Shown here one piece after another: positions 36,315 through 44,315 of a DNA stretch of 64,000 nt. The notes under the pieces were generated by a model. The model searched no databases and had not been told where the DNA came from. It saw nothing but the letters and a program-made list of their open reading frames with translations. The translations under genes and the position numbers were made by a program. Each line of letters opens with the position of its first letter. Position 1 is the stretch's first letter. Location of the stretch: positions 2,356,001 through 2,420,000 of the forward strand of contig NZ_AP031572.1 of assembly GCF_040436315.1 (NCBI RefSeq). Direction: 5' to 3'. The stretch is from Synechocystis sp. LKSZ1 (GTDB lineage: Bacteria > Cyanobacteriota > Cyanobacteriia > Cyanobacteriales > Microcystaceae).

Positions 36315-37586
36315 CTAGGCCTCAGGGCCTTCATCAACAGTTTCCACCCAGGTTAAGCGTCGGGGCTTGCTGAGTTGGTTCAAACTAGGTTGCAGTTGGG
36401 TTAAACAGGTTTCGAGTTGGGCCAAGACCCCCTCCAGGGTTTCCTTCTCCTTGAGGGTGCGGAGGGTCTCCGCCAGAGCCGCTTGCAGTCGGGCCACTTC
36501 ATTGATTTGGGCCGTTTGCTCCACCAACTGGCCAACCCGCATTTCCAGGGCCTGAGCCGTCTGTTCTAGTTGCTGATTCAAGCCAACACTGCCGTCTCGA
36601 ATCGTGGTATTGGTTTGTTCCAGATTGGTAATCAAGGTGGCCACTAGGCCCTGTACTGTTGTGATTTCTGCCTGAAAGCCTTGGGCCAGGGCCTGAGCGG
36701 CCTGTTCGGCGTAGTGCTGGGCCGGCTGAATTAAGGCCTCGGGGCCCGGCAGGGATCGTTTGACGGCTTCATCGACCCATTGACGAATCTGCTCGGGCCG
36801 ATGCGTGCCCTGAAAGCGGGGCAACACCTTATCGTTAATGTAGATATCCATGGCCAAGAGCAAGCGCAATTCCCAGCGTTCCACCAAGGAGAGGGGAATC
36901 ATGACAATAACGCTAAATAACAGGGCCAGCAAGGTGGTATCAAAGGCAATGGCCAGGCCACTAGTAACGGTACCAATGCCCTCTTTAATTTGGTCAATAT
37001 CACTGGATTGATCCAAAAAACTGGAAAAACCATTGACTGCTGCACTAATGCCCAGTACCGTACCAATGAATCCCAGCAGGGGAATAGCCCAGATTAGAAT
37101 GCGGGGCAGGGCATAGGAGGCCTCAGAACTATTTTGGTAAAAGGCGGCATCCTCTAGGGCAAACTCTGTTGCTACCGGCCGTTCTTGGGAGTAGAGATAG
37201 GCCCCGAGAACACGACTACAACGTCGGGCCAGGACACTGGTTTCTTTACTCAGATTATGCTGGAGGGTCAGAGCCGTACTATCTTCCGGCGGAATCATCG
37301 TTAACCCCGGCGGCAACCAGTCTTGAGTCAAGGCCTTAAATTCCCGCTGAATCTTCAGGGCCTTCAAGGCCAAAAACGCCAGCACAAAACTGGCAAAGAG
37401 GATAACCAGATGCTGGGTAAAGCCCCGCTCGTAGAGCAGGATTCCCAGGTAGGATTTTTGCACGGGCCAGAGGGCCCCGTAGATTGCCAACGTCAAGAGT
37501 AAAGCCAGGCCCAGACAGAGCCAGGGGGATACCTCTAGTTCCCGACGGTCAGACTTGAGGGAATTAAAAACTAACTTTAGTTTCAT
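36315..37586 (-). CDS. MotA/TolQ/ExbB-like proton-channel protein with coiled-coil tail
   Basis: A 423-residue protein. Four hydrophobic segments: LCLGLALLLTLAIYGALW, LVILFASFVLAFLALKAL, ILIWAIPLLGFIGTVLGISAAV and LAIAFDTTLLALLFSVIVMI. The third and fourth, with the FIGTVLGI and TTLLAL pattern, are the core of the MotA/TolQ/ExbB channel fold. After about residue 270 comes a long alanine/glutamine/glutamate-rich helical region likely to be coiled coil, as in ZorA-type stators. I start at the ATG ending at 37586; the longer frame to 37775 overlaps the toxin gene. It heads the set with two ExbD-like genes and probably forms an ion-driven complex with them. Confidence 0.78.
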   Translation of the reverse strand: MKLKLVFNSLKSDRRELEVSPWLCLGLALLLTLAIYGALWPVQKSYLGILLYERGFTQHLVILFASFVLAFLALKALKIQREFKALTQDWLPPGLTMIPPEDSTALTLQHNLSKETSVLARRCSRVLGAYLYSQERPVATEFALEDAAFYQNSSEASYALPRILIWAIPLLGFIGTVLGISAAVNGFSSFLDQSSDIDQIKEGIGTVTSGLAIAFDTTLLALLFSVIVMIPLSLVERWELRLLLAMDIYINDKVLPRFQGTHRPEQIRQWVDEAVKRSLPGPEALIQPAQHYAEQAAQALAQGFQAEITTVQGLVATLITNLEQTNTTIRDGSVGLNQQLEQTAQALEMRVGQLVEQTAQINEVARLQAALAETLRTLKEKETLEGVLAQLETCLTQLQPSLNQLSKPRRLTWVETVDEGPEA

Positions 37587-37722
37587 TACTTCGGCGTCAA
37601 ACTCAAGATAGCCGTAGTGTAGGGGAAGAGGGAAGGCGATGCAAATGCTCTGGATTCTCTCGCCCAAAAGCAACGGAATCTGGGGGCGCAATGGTTGCAA
37701 TTGACCCCGAACCGATTCAAGC

Positions 37723-38019
37723 TTAAAGACGTGTTTTCCATGATTTCGGATTTTGTTTACTGTGAAAACAGGCAATTACAACAACGCAATCTTTTTCAAG
37801 TACATAAAAAATTCCATAGGGAAAACGCCGAATGAGTGCCCGTCGCACTTGTTTATAGATGACTGAATAGGTAAGCGGATTACGTCCAACGCTAGACAGG
37901 CAAGCATCAACCGCCCGAACAAACTCAGAACCAAGCCCTAAAATTTGTGCTTCATACCACTCAAAAGCCTCTTGAATATCCAATTCAGCATCTGGACGGA
38001 TGATCAGTTTGTAGGTCAT
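37723..38019 (-). CDS. RelE/ParE family toxin
   Basis: A 98-residue toxin of the RelE/ParE superfamily. It shows the family outline: N-terminal IIRPDAELDIQEAFEWYE, the helix GLGSEFVRAVDACLSSV, and the strands RRALIRRFPYGIFYVLE and VVVIACFHSKQNPKSW. RelE members cut mRNA on ribosomes and ParE members poison gyrase; the sequence does not decide. Its start overlaps the upstream antitoxin gene by 4 nt (38016-38019), the usual translational coupling. Confidence 0.88.
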   Translation of the reverse strand: MTYKLIIRPDAELDIQEAFEWYEAQILGLGSEFVRAVDACLSSVGRNPLTYSVIYKQVRRALIRRFPYGIFYVLEKDCVVVIACFHSKQNPKSWKTRL

Positions 38020-38243
38020 TGGGAAACGCCGAGTCGTTGTTTGACGTCTTCCCAGCTTGACCCGGCGATTGCGTCCTGTTGATAGTCATCTAATCGGCGA
38101 TCAAGCTCTTGTTTTTGGGTATCGGTTAAAGATACTTTGTCTTGACGCTCTAAAACACTATCCCAAAGGTCTTCAGCCAGTTGGATGCGCTCAGTAATGC
38201 TGAGTTGAGAGATTTCGACTTTGAGGAAAGGGTGATTACTCAT
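38016..38243 (-). CDS. Addiction-module antitoxin (TIGR02574-like)
   Basis: A 75-residue helical antitoxin with the family's LSITERIQLAEDLWDSVLE core and C-terminal LDRRLDDYQQDAIAGSSWE, which usually ends in a W-E-x-V-K motif that wraps the toxin. It precedes and overlaps the RelE/ParE toxin gene. Upstream, on the minus strand, an A/T-rich run (38250-38275) may hold its promoter. Confidence 0.87.
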   Translation of the reverse strand: MSNHPFLKVEISQLSITERIQLAEDLWDSVLERQDKVSLTDTQKQELDRRLDDYQQDAIAGSSWEDVKQRLGVSQ

Positions 38244-38370
38244 CGCAATAGTTTTTTTGTATCTTTTTTGTTGGACTAATTCAATTTTAGAGCTTGGAGC
38301 GGTTGGAGGAAGATCTGCTAGATTGCTTCCCTACACCACAAACCAATGCTCCGCACAACCCAAGCTCCAA
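38244..38370. other. Spacer between rtcB and the toxin-antitoxin pair
   Basis: Contains a long-range inverted repeat, GAGCTTGG at 38290-38297 and CCAAGCTC at 38360-38367, with a 62-nt centre. It may fold as part of the rtcB 3' end. No gene seen. Confidence 0.35.
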
Positions 38371-39552
38371 CTAACCTTTGACGCAAATCACCTGTTTCAG
38401 GGTTGCGACGATTTCCACCAGATCGGCTTGATTGGCCATCACCTGTTCAATCGGTTTATAGGCCCCTGGGATTTCATCAATAATGCCTTCGTCCTTGCGG
38501 CATTCAACCCCCGCCGTTTGTTGGATTAAATCATCCAGGCTAAAGGTATTTTTGGCCTTGGTTCGCGAGAGCAGACGGCCAGCCCCGTGGGAACAGGAAC
38601 AATAGCTTTCGGCATTGCCCTTGCCCTTGACAATGAAGGATTTGGCCCCCATGGAACCCGGAATAATGCCGTAGTCCGTTTCTCGAGCCCGGACGGCCCC
38701 CTTGCGGGTTACAAACACCGATTCACCGTAGTGGCTTTCCTCTTCGGCATAGTTGTGGTGGCAATTTACCAAGAGTTTGGGTTTAAAGGGTTTACCTCCC
38801 GCTAGCTGTTTTTCAATGATTTTTTTGAAACGGGCCATCATCACCTCTCGATTGCGGCGGGCATAGTCTTGGGCCCAGCAGAGGTCGTGCCAATAGGCGG
38901 CAAATTCCGGCGTATTTTTGACAAAATAGGCTAAATCCGGGTCAGGTAGAGATGATCCAGCTAATCTAGCCAGATTTTTAGCGCTATTGATATGGCACTG
39001 GGCCAGAAGATTACCAATGCCCCGTGACCCCGAGTGCAACATTAACCAAACCTTATCTTCACTGTCGAGACAAACTTCGAGGAAATGATTGCCGCCCCCC
39101 AGGGAACCCATCTGGCGGCTAGCTTTTTTATATTGGTCTTGCACCCCTGCATGGAGTTGCTTAAAGTCGTCCCATTGTTGCCAATTTTGGGCATCCTTGG
39201 CGACTTCTTTGTTTTCCTGGAAACCCACAGGAATGGCGGCTTCGATGTCTAGGCGAATGCGTTTGAGTTTGCCTTCCAACTGATTAGCAGAGTAGGGCGT
39301 TTGTAGCGCGGCCATGCCACAGCCAATATCCACCCCCACCGCCGCTGGGATGAGGGCATCTTTGGTGGCGATCACCGACCCGACTAAGGCCCCTTTCCCC
39401 AGGTGGACATCGGGCATTAGAGCAACATGTTTAAATACAAAGGGAAGCTGAGCCACATTACGGGCCATGCGGCTTTCTTCAGGGCCAAGGTCATGGTTGG
39501 CCCAGGATAAGACAGGGACGCGGGTTGAAAGAGGGAGGGCTTCGTAGGGCAT
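38371..39552 (-). CDS. rtcB: RtcB family RNA ligase
   Basis: GTP- and Mn2+-dependent ligase joining 2',3'-cyclic phosphate and 5'-OH RNA ends. The 393-residue protein has the metal-binding motifs MPDVHLGKGA, GVDIGCGMAA (metal cysteine), GGGNHFLEV, MLHSGSRGIGN, VNCHHNYAEEE and the guanylylation region SYCSCSHGAGR. It is shorter than the 480-residue archaeal-type enzyme and fits the compact bacterial subgroup. No rtcA or archease gene is adjacent, so its role (tRNA or ribosome repair) stays open. Confidence 0.93.
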   Translation of the reverse strand: MPYEALPLSTRVPVLSWANHDLGPEESRMARNVAQLPFVFKHVALMPDVHLGKGALVGSVIATKDALIPAAVGVDIGCGMAALQTPYSANQLEGKLKRIRLDIEAAIPVGFQENKEVAKDAQNWQQWDDFKQLHAGVQDQYKKASRQMGSLGGGNHFLEVCLDSEDKVWLMLHSGSRGIGNLLAQCHINSAKNLARLAGSSLPDPDLAYFVKNTPEFAAYWHDLCWAQDYARRNREVMMARFKKIIEKQLAGGKPFKPKLLVNCHHNYAEEESHYGESVFVTRKGAVRARETDYGIIPGSMGAKSFIVKGKGNAESYCSCSHGAGRLLSRTKAKNTFSLDDLIQQTAGVECRKDEGIIDEIPGAYKPIEQVMANQADLVEIVATLKQVICVKG

Positions 39553-39694
39553 AGCGGTTTGCTCAGGGGCCAGAGGGCCGGACAGTCATTGAGACGAATT
39601 TGGCCAATTCTAGCGCGGCGACCGGGGGATGGTGGTCAACTTGACGTTCCTGGGGCTTCCACACTATCGTTGGCGATAATGGTTTGGTGTGTGT

Positions 39695-39698
39695 GAGG
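39695..39698 (+). promoter_or_regulatory. Ribosome-binding site that fixes the alr start
   Basis: GAGG lies 5 nt before the ATG at 39704. An upstream GTG at 39689 in the same frame has no such signal, so 39704 is preferred. Confidence 0.6.
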
Positions 39699-39703
39699 AC
39701 AAT

Positions 39704-40897
39704 ATGGTGTTAGGTCGGGAACGGCGTCCCCCTCTAGAATCCGTTTATGCGGGCCGTTTTGATTATCGTCTCTCGGAACTGATCCGTCAGCGGGCCTGGG
39801 TTGAAATTGACCAAGCGGCGTTAATCCACAATGTTCAACAATTTAAGGCCTATCTCAAACCCCGGACGGAACTGATCGCCGTGGTCAAGGCTGATGCCTA
39901 CGGGCACGGGGCCCTGCGGGTGGCCCAAACTGCGCTCCAGGCGGGGGCCCAGGGTTTGGCCATTGCGACCCTTGGGGAAGGTATTGAATTACGGGAAGCG
40001 GGGATTACTGCCCCGATCTTGCTCTTGGGTGCAACTAACACACCAGAAGAAATCAAGGCCCTGGCCCATTGGCAACTCCAACCCACCCTGGCCTCCTTGG
40101 CCCAAGCCCAGATTTTTGCCCAAACCCTGGCTCAGCTTGGCCAATCCCTGCCGGTTCACCTCAAGCTGGATACAGGGATGTCGCGTCTCGGGGTTCCCTG
40201 GCAACAAGCTGTTACCTTTGTCGAACAGGTTCGTCAGGCCCCACAACTACGAGTTGCCAGCATTTACTCTCACCTAGCAACGGCGGATGACCCCGACCCG
40301 ACTCAAATGCAACGGCAAAAACAGTATTTTGAATGGGCGATTGCCCAACTGCGCCAAGTTTACTACCATCCGCCGAAACTCCACCTGGCCAACTCGGCTG
40401 GAGTGCTCAATGGCCCAGAGTGGCACTATGATTTGGTGCGTATCGGTCTGGGTCTCTACGGCCTCTATCCGGCCCCGCACCTGCAACCCGTCCTCAACCT
40501 GAAACCCGTCCTCAGCGTGCGGGCCAAAATTACCCAGGTCAAAACCATTCCTGCGGGTACAGGGGTCAGCTATGGCCACCACTTTGTCAGTGACCGGCCC
40601 ATGCAGATTGCGGTTCTTGGCATTGGCTATGCGGATGGGGTTCCCCGTAATCTTTCTAACCGTCTCTCGGTTCTACTCCGGGGCCAAGAAGTCCAGCAGA
40701 TTGGGGCCATTACCATGGATCAAATGATGCTTGATGTCAGCCAATTCCCTGACCTCCAGCCAGGGGAAGTTGTAACCCTGATCGGCCAGGATGGGCACCA
40801 ATCCATTTCTGCCGACGACTGGGCCCAAACCCTCGGTACTATTTCCTGGGAAATCCTGTGTAGCTTCAAACACCGCCTACCCCGTATTGCGGTGTAA
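39704..40897 (+). CDS. alr: Alanine racemase
   Basis: PLP enzyme that makes D-alanine for peptidoglycan. It carries the PLP lysine in IAVVKADAYGHGA near residue 65, KLDTGMSRLGV, the substrate-side tyrosine in GTGVSYGHHFVS, and GYADGVPR near the C-terminal barrel junction. With the start at 39704 it is 397 residues, normal for the family. Divergent from rtcB; followed by a dispersed palindromic repeat that may end transcription. Confidence 0.95.
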   Translation: MVLGRERRPPLESVYAGRFDYRLSELIRQRAWVEIDQAALIHNVQQFKAYLKPRTELIAVVKADAYGHGALRVAQTALQAGAQGLAIATLGEGIELREAGITAPILLLGATNTPEEIKALAHWQLQPTLASLAQAQIFAQTLAQLGQSLPVHLKLDTGMSRLGVPWQQAVTFVEQVRQAPQLRVASIYSHLATADDPDPTQMQRQKQYFEWAIAQLRQVYYHPPKLHLANSAGVLNGPEWHYDLVRIGLGLYGLYPAPHLQPVLNLKPVLSVRAKITQVKTIPAGTGVSYGHHFVSDRPMQIAVLGIGYADGVPRNLSNRLSVLLRGQEVQQIGAITMDQMMLDVSQFPDLQPGEVVTLIGQDGHQSISADDWAQTLGTISWEILCSFKHRLPRIAV

Positions 40898-40926
40898 TCC
40901 CAAATCACTAAAACCCGATTACACAA

Positions 40927-40985
40927 CTAACTCCCCCCGTCCTCCCCTTCGTAAGAGGAGGTGCCACAGGCAGAGGGGTAAAAAT
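40927..40985. repeat. Dispersed palindromic intergenic repeat
   Basis: Between the convergent alr and ndhS genes a C-rich half (CCTCCCCTT, 40941-40949) pairs with AAGAGGAGG (40953-40961), one mismatch, loop CGT, followed by GCAGAGGGGT. The wording is like a family of short palindromic repeats found between genes in many bacteria. It could act as a two-way terminator. Confidence 0.45.
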
Positions 40986-40994
40986 CTGCAGACC

Positions 40995-41177
40995 TTATTT
41001 AAGGGGATTGACCGCTTCGAGCTCGTCTAATTGGAAGGTGACCAGTTTGTCCCAGTTGCCATTTTCAAAAAGAACCGCAGCCTTACCATCACTAATTCTT
41101 TGGACAAGGCCCTCAAAACGATAGTAGGTATCTTCGGTATTGACGACACGCACGGTGGCACCGGGGAGAATGATCAT
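40995..41177 (-). CDS. ndhS: NAD(P)H-quinone oxidoreductase subunit S
   Basis: A 60-residue SH3-like protein. NdhS is the small peripheral subunit of cyanobacterial and plastid NDH-1 where reduced ferredoxin docks for cyclic electron flow around photosystem I. The sequence [20 protein letters not shown] and [18 protein letters not shown] is distinctive. Single-gene unit; the tail faces alr. Confidence 0.93.
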   Translation of the reverse strand: MIILPGATVRVVNTEDTYYRFEGLVQRISDGKAAVLFENGNWDKLVTFQLDELEAVNPLK

Positions 41178-41285
41178 AACGTTACCCTGTGGACTCTACT
41201 GTTGGAATTAGTTTAATTGATTTTATCGTGGCCATGATATCAGGCGTCAATTTCCTGCCAGGAGTCTTGAGAGGGCCCTGGGCCA

Positions 41286-42101
41286 CTACTGTTTCAGTTG
41301 TGCTTTGGCCTGTTGCCAGAGGGCCTCTAGTTCGGCCAAGGTATAGTCACTCAAAGGGCGTGCTCCCGAAAATTGTTCCATGAGTTGCAGGCGTTGGATA
41401 AAGCGCTGGTTGGTGCCCTGTAGGGCCTGGGACGGATCAAGACCATACCAACGGGCCAAATTAATCAGGGTAAAGAGGAGATCCCCGAGTTCGGCGGTTT
41501 GATGGGCCGGATCCTCTCCTTCTAAGGCCTCGCGGAATTCTGCGAGTTCTTCCTCAAATTTGGCCCACACCCCCTCGATAGTTTCCCATTCAAAGCCGAA
41601 GGCCGCTGCCTTGTGAGAAATTTTACTGCCGGCCATTAACGGGGGTAAGGTTTTGGCATAGCGACCCAGTTTTTGACTCAAGGGAATTTCCTGGCCCGGT
41701 TCTAGGCCCTTTTCCTGGGCCTTAATCTGTTCCCAGTTGGCCCGGACGGCTTCGGGACTGTCGAGACAGGCCTCTCCAAAAACGTGGGGATGACGACGAA
41801 TCAGTTTAGCGGTAATGCCCTCAGCCACTTGTTCGAGATCAAACTGGCCTAGATCACTGGCTACCTGGGCCTGGAGAACCACTTGCAGTAATAAATCCCC
41901 TAATTCTTCGGCAATGGCGTCCGGGTCTTGGCTTTGGATCGCGTGAACCACTTCGTAGGCCTCTTCGATCACATAGGGAATGAGACTTTCCGGGGTCTGG
42001 GCCAAATCCCAGGGACATCCCGCTTCCGGGTCTCGGAGACGGGCCACCACCTCAATCAAATTCTGGAGTGCCACAAGCATAGCGGAGGAAGGAGAAGACA
42101 T
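41286..42101 (-). CDS. mazG: Nucleoside triphosphate pyrophosphohydrolase MazG
   Basis: Hydrolyses canonical or damaged NTPs to NMP and pyrophosphate. Two all-alpha MazG domains are visible: the first with CPWDLAQTPESLIPYVIEEAYE and EELGDLLLQVVLQAQ, whose acidic residues bind Mg2+; the second with FEEELAEFREALEG and ELGDLLFTLINLARW. I start at the ATG ending at 42101 (271 residues); the frame extends to a GTG at 42125. It lies 28 nt downstream of the DUF2252 gene on the same strand. Confidence 0.92.
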   Translation of the reverse strand: MSSPSSAMLVALQNLIEVVARLRDPEAGCPWDLAQTPESLIPYVIEEAYEVVHAIQSQDPDAIAEELGDLLLQVVLQAQVASDLGQFDLEQVAEGITAKLIRRHPHVFGEACLDSPEAVRANWEQIKAQEKGLEPGQEIPLSQKLGRYAKTLPPLMAGSKISHKAAAFGFEWETIEGVWAKFEEELAEFREALEGEDPAHQTAELGDLLFTLINLARWYGLDPSQALQGTNQRFIQRLQLMEQFSGARPLSDYTLAELEALWQQAKAQLKQ

Positions 42102-42129
42102 AGATACAAAGGGAAGAGGCGACACCCTA

Positions 42130-43524
42130 CTATAAATCAGCTTCGATCAGGGCTTCAACTCGTCCAGCTTTCACCGCCTGAACCAAGATGTTATAGTCTT
42201 CTTCATTTTGATTAGCGTAGGCCAGGGCAAACTCTCCCATAGCCACATCAAACTTATCTCCTTTGCCCAGGTAGCCGCTGATGGTGGCGGAATCCCCCGA
42301 CTTGGCATGGGCCCGGGCCAGTGTCCAACCACAGAACTCAGCGTAGTGGTGGAGTTGAGCGCTGGAAACCCTCTCAACGGGGACAGAAAATTTCATATCC
42401 CGTAGTTGCCGCACATAGAAATGATTACCGTGACGGCCCTTCGTCCAGCCCAAGAAAATATCGCTGGAGGATTGCATCAGGCGCTGGCCCCGAACCACCC
42501 GTTGGCCCTGGTTATCGTAGTGGCAGGGCCGGGTATAGGGTTCTAGGACAGAACGATTGGCCTCCTTGACCTGTAAAATCAGGGGATGATTTTCTTCGGA
42601 AAAAAGCAAGGTAATGTAACACCGCGTTCCCACACTGCCAATCCCTACCACCTTGATCGCAATATCCTCTAAGCGATAGCGGTCTAACAGCACTCGACGT
42701 TCTTCGGAAAGGCTTTCCCGGTAGTCCTCCAGGGCCTCTTGTACTCGGTTCTGAAAATCTTCCTCTGGGATATGAAAAAGAATGGGGGGTTGATCCACAA
42801 ACCGATAGCGGCCCCCAACTTGGCTGGTAATCTTAGGGAACAGATAATCAATCACTCGCTGGCGGGCCTTTTTGGCCATTTGTTCGCGTGTTTTCTTGGT
42901 ATCTTCATCGGGGGCCATGGCAATAATATCTTGCATATCCAGGCGTGCGTACCAAACCTCCAGGGGACTCATTTTGGAATATTCTCGCAGGTGTTCCCGG
43001 TAGGCCCGCACCGAGGTTATGGCCACGGACTGCGCCTCTGCATCCGTCAGGTCATTGTCCCGACTCGCGATTACAAAACTAGCGGCCAAGCGTTTAAGAT
43101 CCCATTCCCAGGGGGCCGGGTGGGTTTCATCAAAGTCATTGAGGTCAAAGACTAAATTCCGCTCGGGGGTAGCAAAGAGGCCAAAATTCAGCAGGTGGCA
43201 GTCCCCGCAGGCCTGGACTTCAATGCCCGTGTTGGGTAATCCCGCTAAATCGTAGGCCATCAAGGCCGCTGAGCCCCGAAAAAAGGTAAACGGACTCCGC
43301 AACATCCGGCCATAACGAATGGGGATTAATTCCGGCAGACGTCCCTCGTTGGAGGCTTCTAAAATATCAATGGGATCCCGACGGTCTTTGGGCGGAGACC
43401 AGGCCCCATGTACCGTCCGAGGCAGTTTATCTCGCAACAGTTTTCCTTGAGTAAGACGCTCCGACCGAGCTAAAAATTGAGACTGGAAGGACGGACGAAC
43501 AAAGGGTTCGAGGGGGCTATACAT
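42130..43524 (-). CDS. DUF2252 family protein
   Basis: A 464-residue protein of the DUF2252 family, distantly related to kinase-like phosphotransferases. Markers are RSPFTFFRGSAALMAYDL, VQACGDCHLLNFGLFATPE, VFDLNDFDETHPAPWEWDLKR and, near the end, FCGWTLARAHAKSGD. The G-D-x-H-x-x-N and D-F-D-E patterns resemble catalytic and metal sites of that fold. Biological role unknown. Divergent from the response-regulator gene at 43638. Confidence 0.88.
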   Translation of the reverse strand: MYSPLEPFVRPSFQSQFLARSERLTQGKLLRDKLPRTVHGAWSPPKDRRDPIDILEASNEGRLPELIPIRYGRMLRSPFTFFRGSAALMAYDLAGLPNTGIEVQACGDCHLLNFGLFATPERNLVFDLNDFDETHPAPWEWDLKRLAASFVIASRDNDLTDAEAQSVAITSVRAYREHLREYSKMSPLEVWYARLDMQDIIAMAPDEDTKKTREQMAKKARQRVIDYLFPKITSQVGGRYRFVDQPPILFHIPEEDFQNRVQEALEDYRESLSEERRVLLDRYRLEDIAIKVVGIGSVGTRCYITLLFSEENHPLILQVKEANRSVLEPYTRPCHYDNQGQRVVRGQRLMQSSSDIFLGWTKGRHGNHFYVRQLRDMKFSVPVERVSSAQLHHYAEFCGWTLARAHAKSGDSATISGYLGKGDKFDVAMGEFALAYANQNEEDYNILVQAVKAGRVEALIEADL

Positions 43525-43590
43525 GGGCTCATACCTGACTCTTCTTCCAGTTTAGTCTTTAATGTTAAAGCCCCGTCACGGACATTTTGT

Positions 43591-43625
43591 TTCTAGGGAA
43601 ATCAACCTAGAATTGCAGTATAAAT
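43591..43625 (+). promoter_or_regulatory. Perfect inverted repeat and -10 box before the response-regulator gene
   Basis: TTCTAGG (43591-43597) and CCTAGAA (43606-43612) form a perfect 7-bp inverted repeat with an 8-bp centre. A TATAAAT box (43619-43625) begins 7 nt later, 13 nt before the ATG at 43638. There is no consensus -35 at the right place, as expected for an activator-dependent promoter. Autoregulation by the response regulator is the simplest reading. Confidence 0.5.
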
Positions 43626-43637
43626 AACAGTCAGAGC

Positions 43638-44315
43638 ATGAAAATTTTACTGGTAGAGGATGATCTGCGTATTGCCCAGGCCATTGCCGAAGCCTTAAAG
43701 GATCAAAAATATACCGTAGAACTGGCCCAGGAAGGACAACTAGGCTTAAAGCTAGCTCAAACTGGCGCTTTTGACTTAATTGTTTTGGATGTGATGTTAC
43801 CGGAATTAGATGGCATCACCCTTTGCCATTGCCTCCGACAACAGGGAGATAAGACACCCATTTTAATGTTGACAGCCCGAGATACCAGTCGAGATAAAGT
43901 TCTTGGCCTAGATGCAGGAGCAGATGATTATGTCATTAAGCCTTTTGATTTGCCAGAGCTTTTAGCGAGAATTCGGGCCCTATTGCGTCGGGGGGCCATC
44001 ACCTTTTCCCCTATTCTGGAATGGGAGCGGGTCAAACTCGTCCCCAGTGATTGTCAAGTCTTTTACGACAATTGCCCTGTGGCCCTCACGCCCAAAGAGT
44101 ATGCCCTACTTGAACTCTTTCTTCGCCATGGTAGTCAGGTACTTAGTCGTAGTGCCATTCTGGATCACGTCTGGGGCTGGGAAGAGACCCCTGGAGAAGA
44201 AACCGTTAAGGTTCATCTCCGCAGTGTACGCCAGAAACTCAAGGCAGCCGGTGCCCCAGCTAATTTAATCGAAACTGTCTATGGCATGGGATATAGACTT
44301 AACCCCAATCTCTGA
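43638..44315 (+). CDS. OmpR-family response regulator (RppA/NrsR-like)
   Basis: A 225-residue DNA-binding regulator. The receiver domain has the acidic pair Asp8-Asp9, phosphoacceptor Asp51 in LIVLDVMLPELDG, Thr80 and Lys102 (DDYVIKPFD). The C-terminal winged helix (about 130-223) has the typical LTPKEYALLELFLRHGSQV and VKVHLRSVRQKL. The kinase gene overlaps its end by 35 nt. It resembles the cyanobacterial RppA/NrsR group that responds to redox or metals, judged from memory. Confidence 0.9.
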   Translation: MKILLVEDDLRIAQAIAEALKDQKYTVELAQEGQLGLKLAQTGAFDLIVLDVMLPELDGITLCHCLRQQGDKTPILMLTARDTSRDKVLGLDAGADDYVIKPFDLPELLARIRALLRRGAITFSPILEWERVKLVPSDCQVFYDNCPVALTPKEYALLELFLRHGSQVLSRSAILDHVWGWEETPGEETVKVHLRSVRQKLKAAGAPANLIETVYGMGYRLNPNL

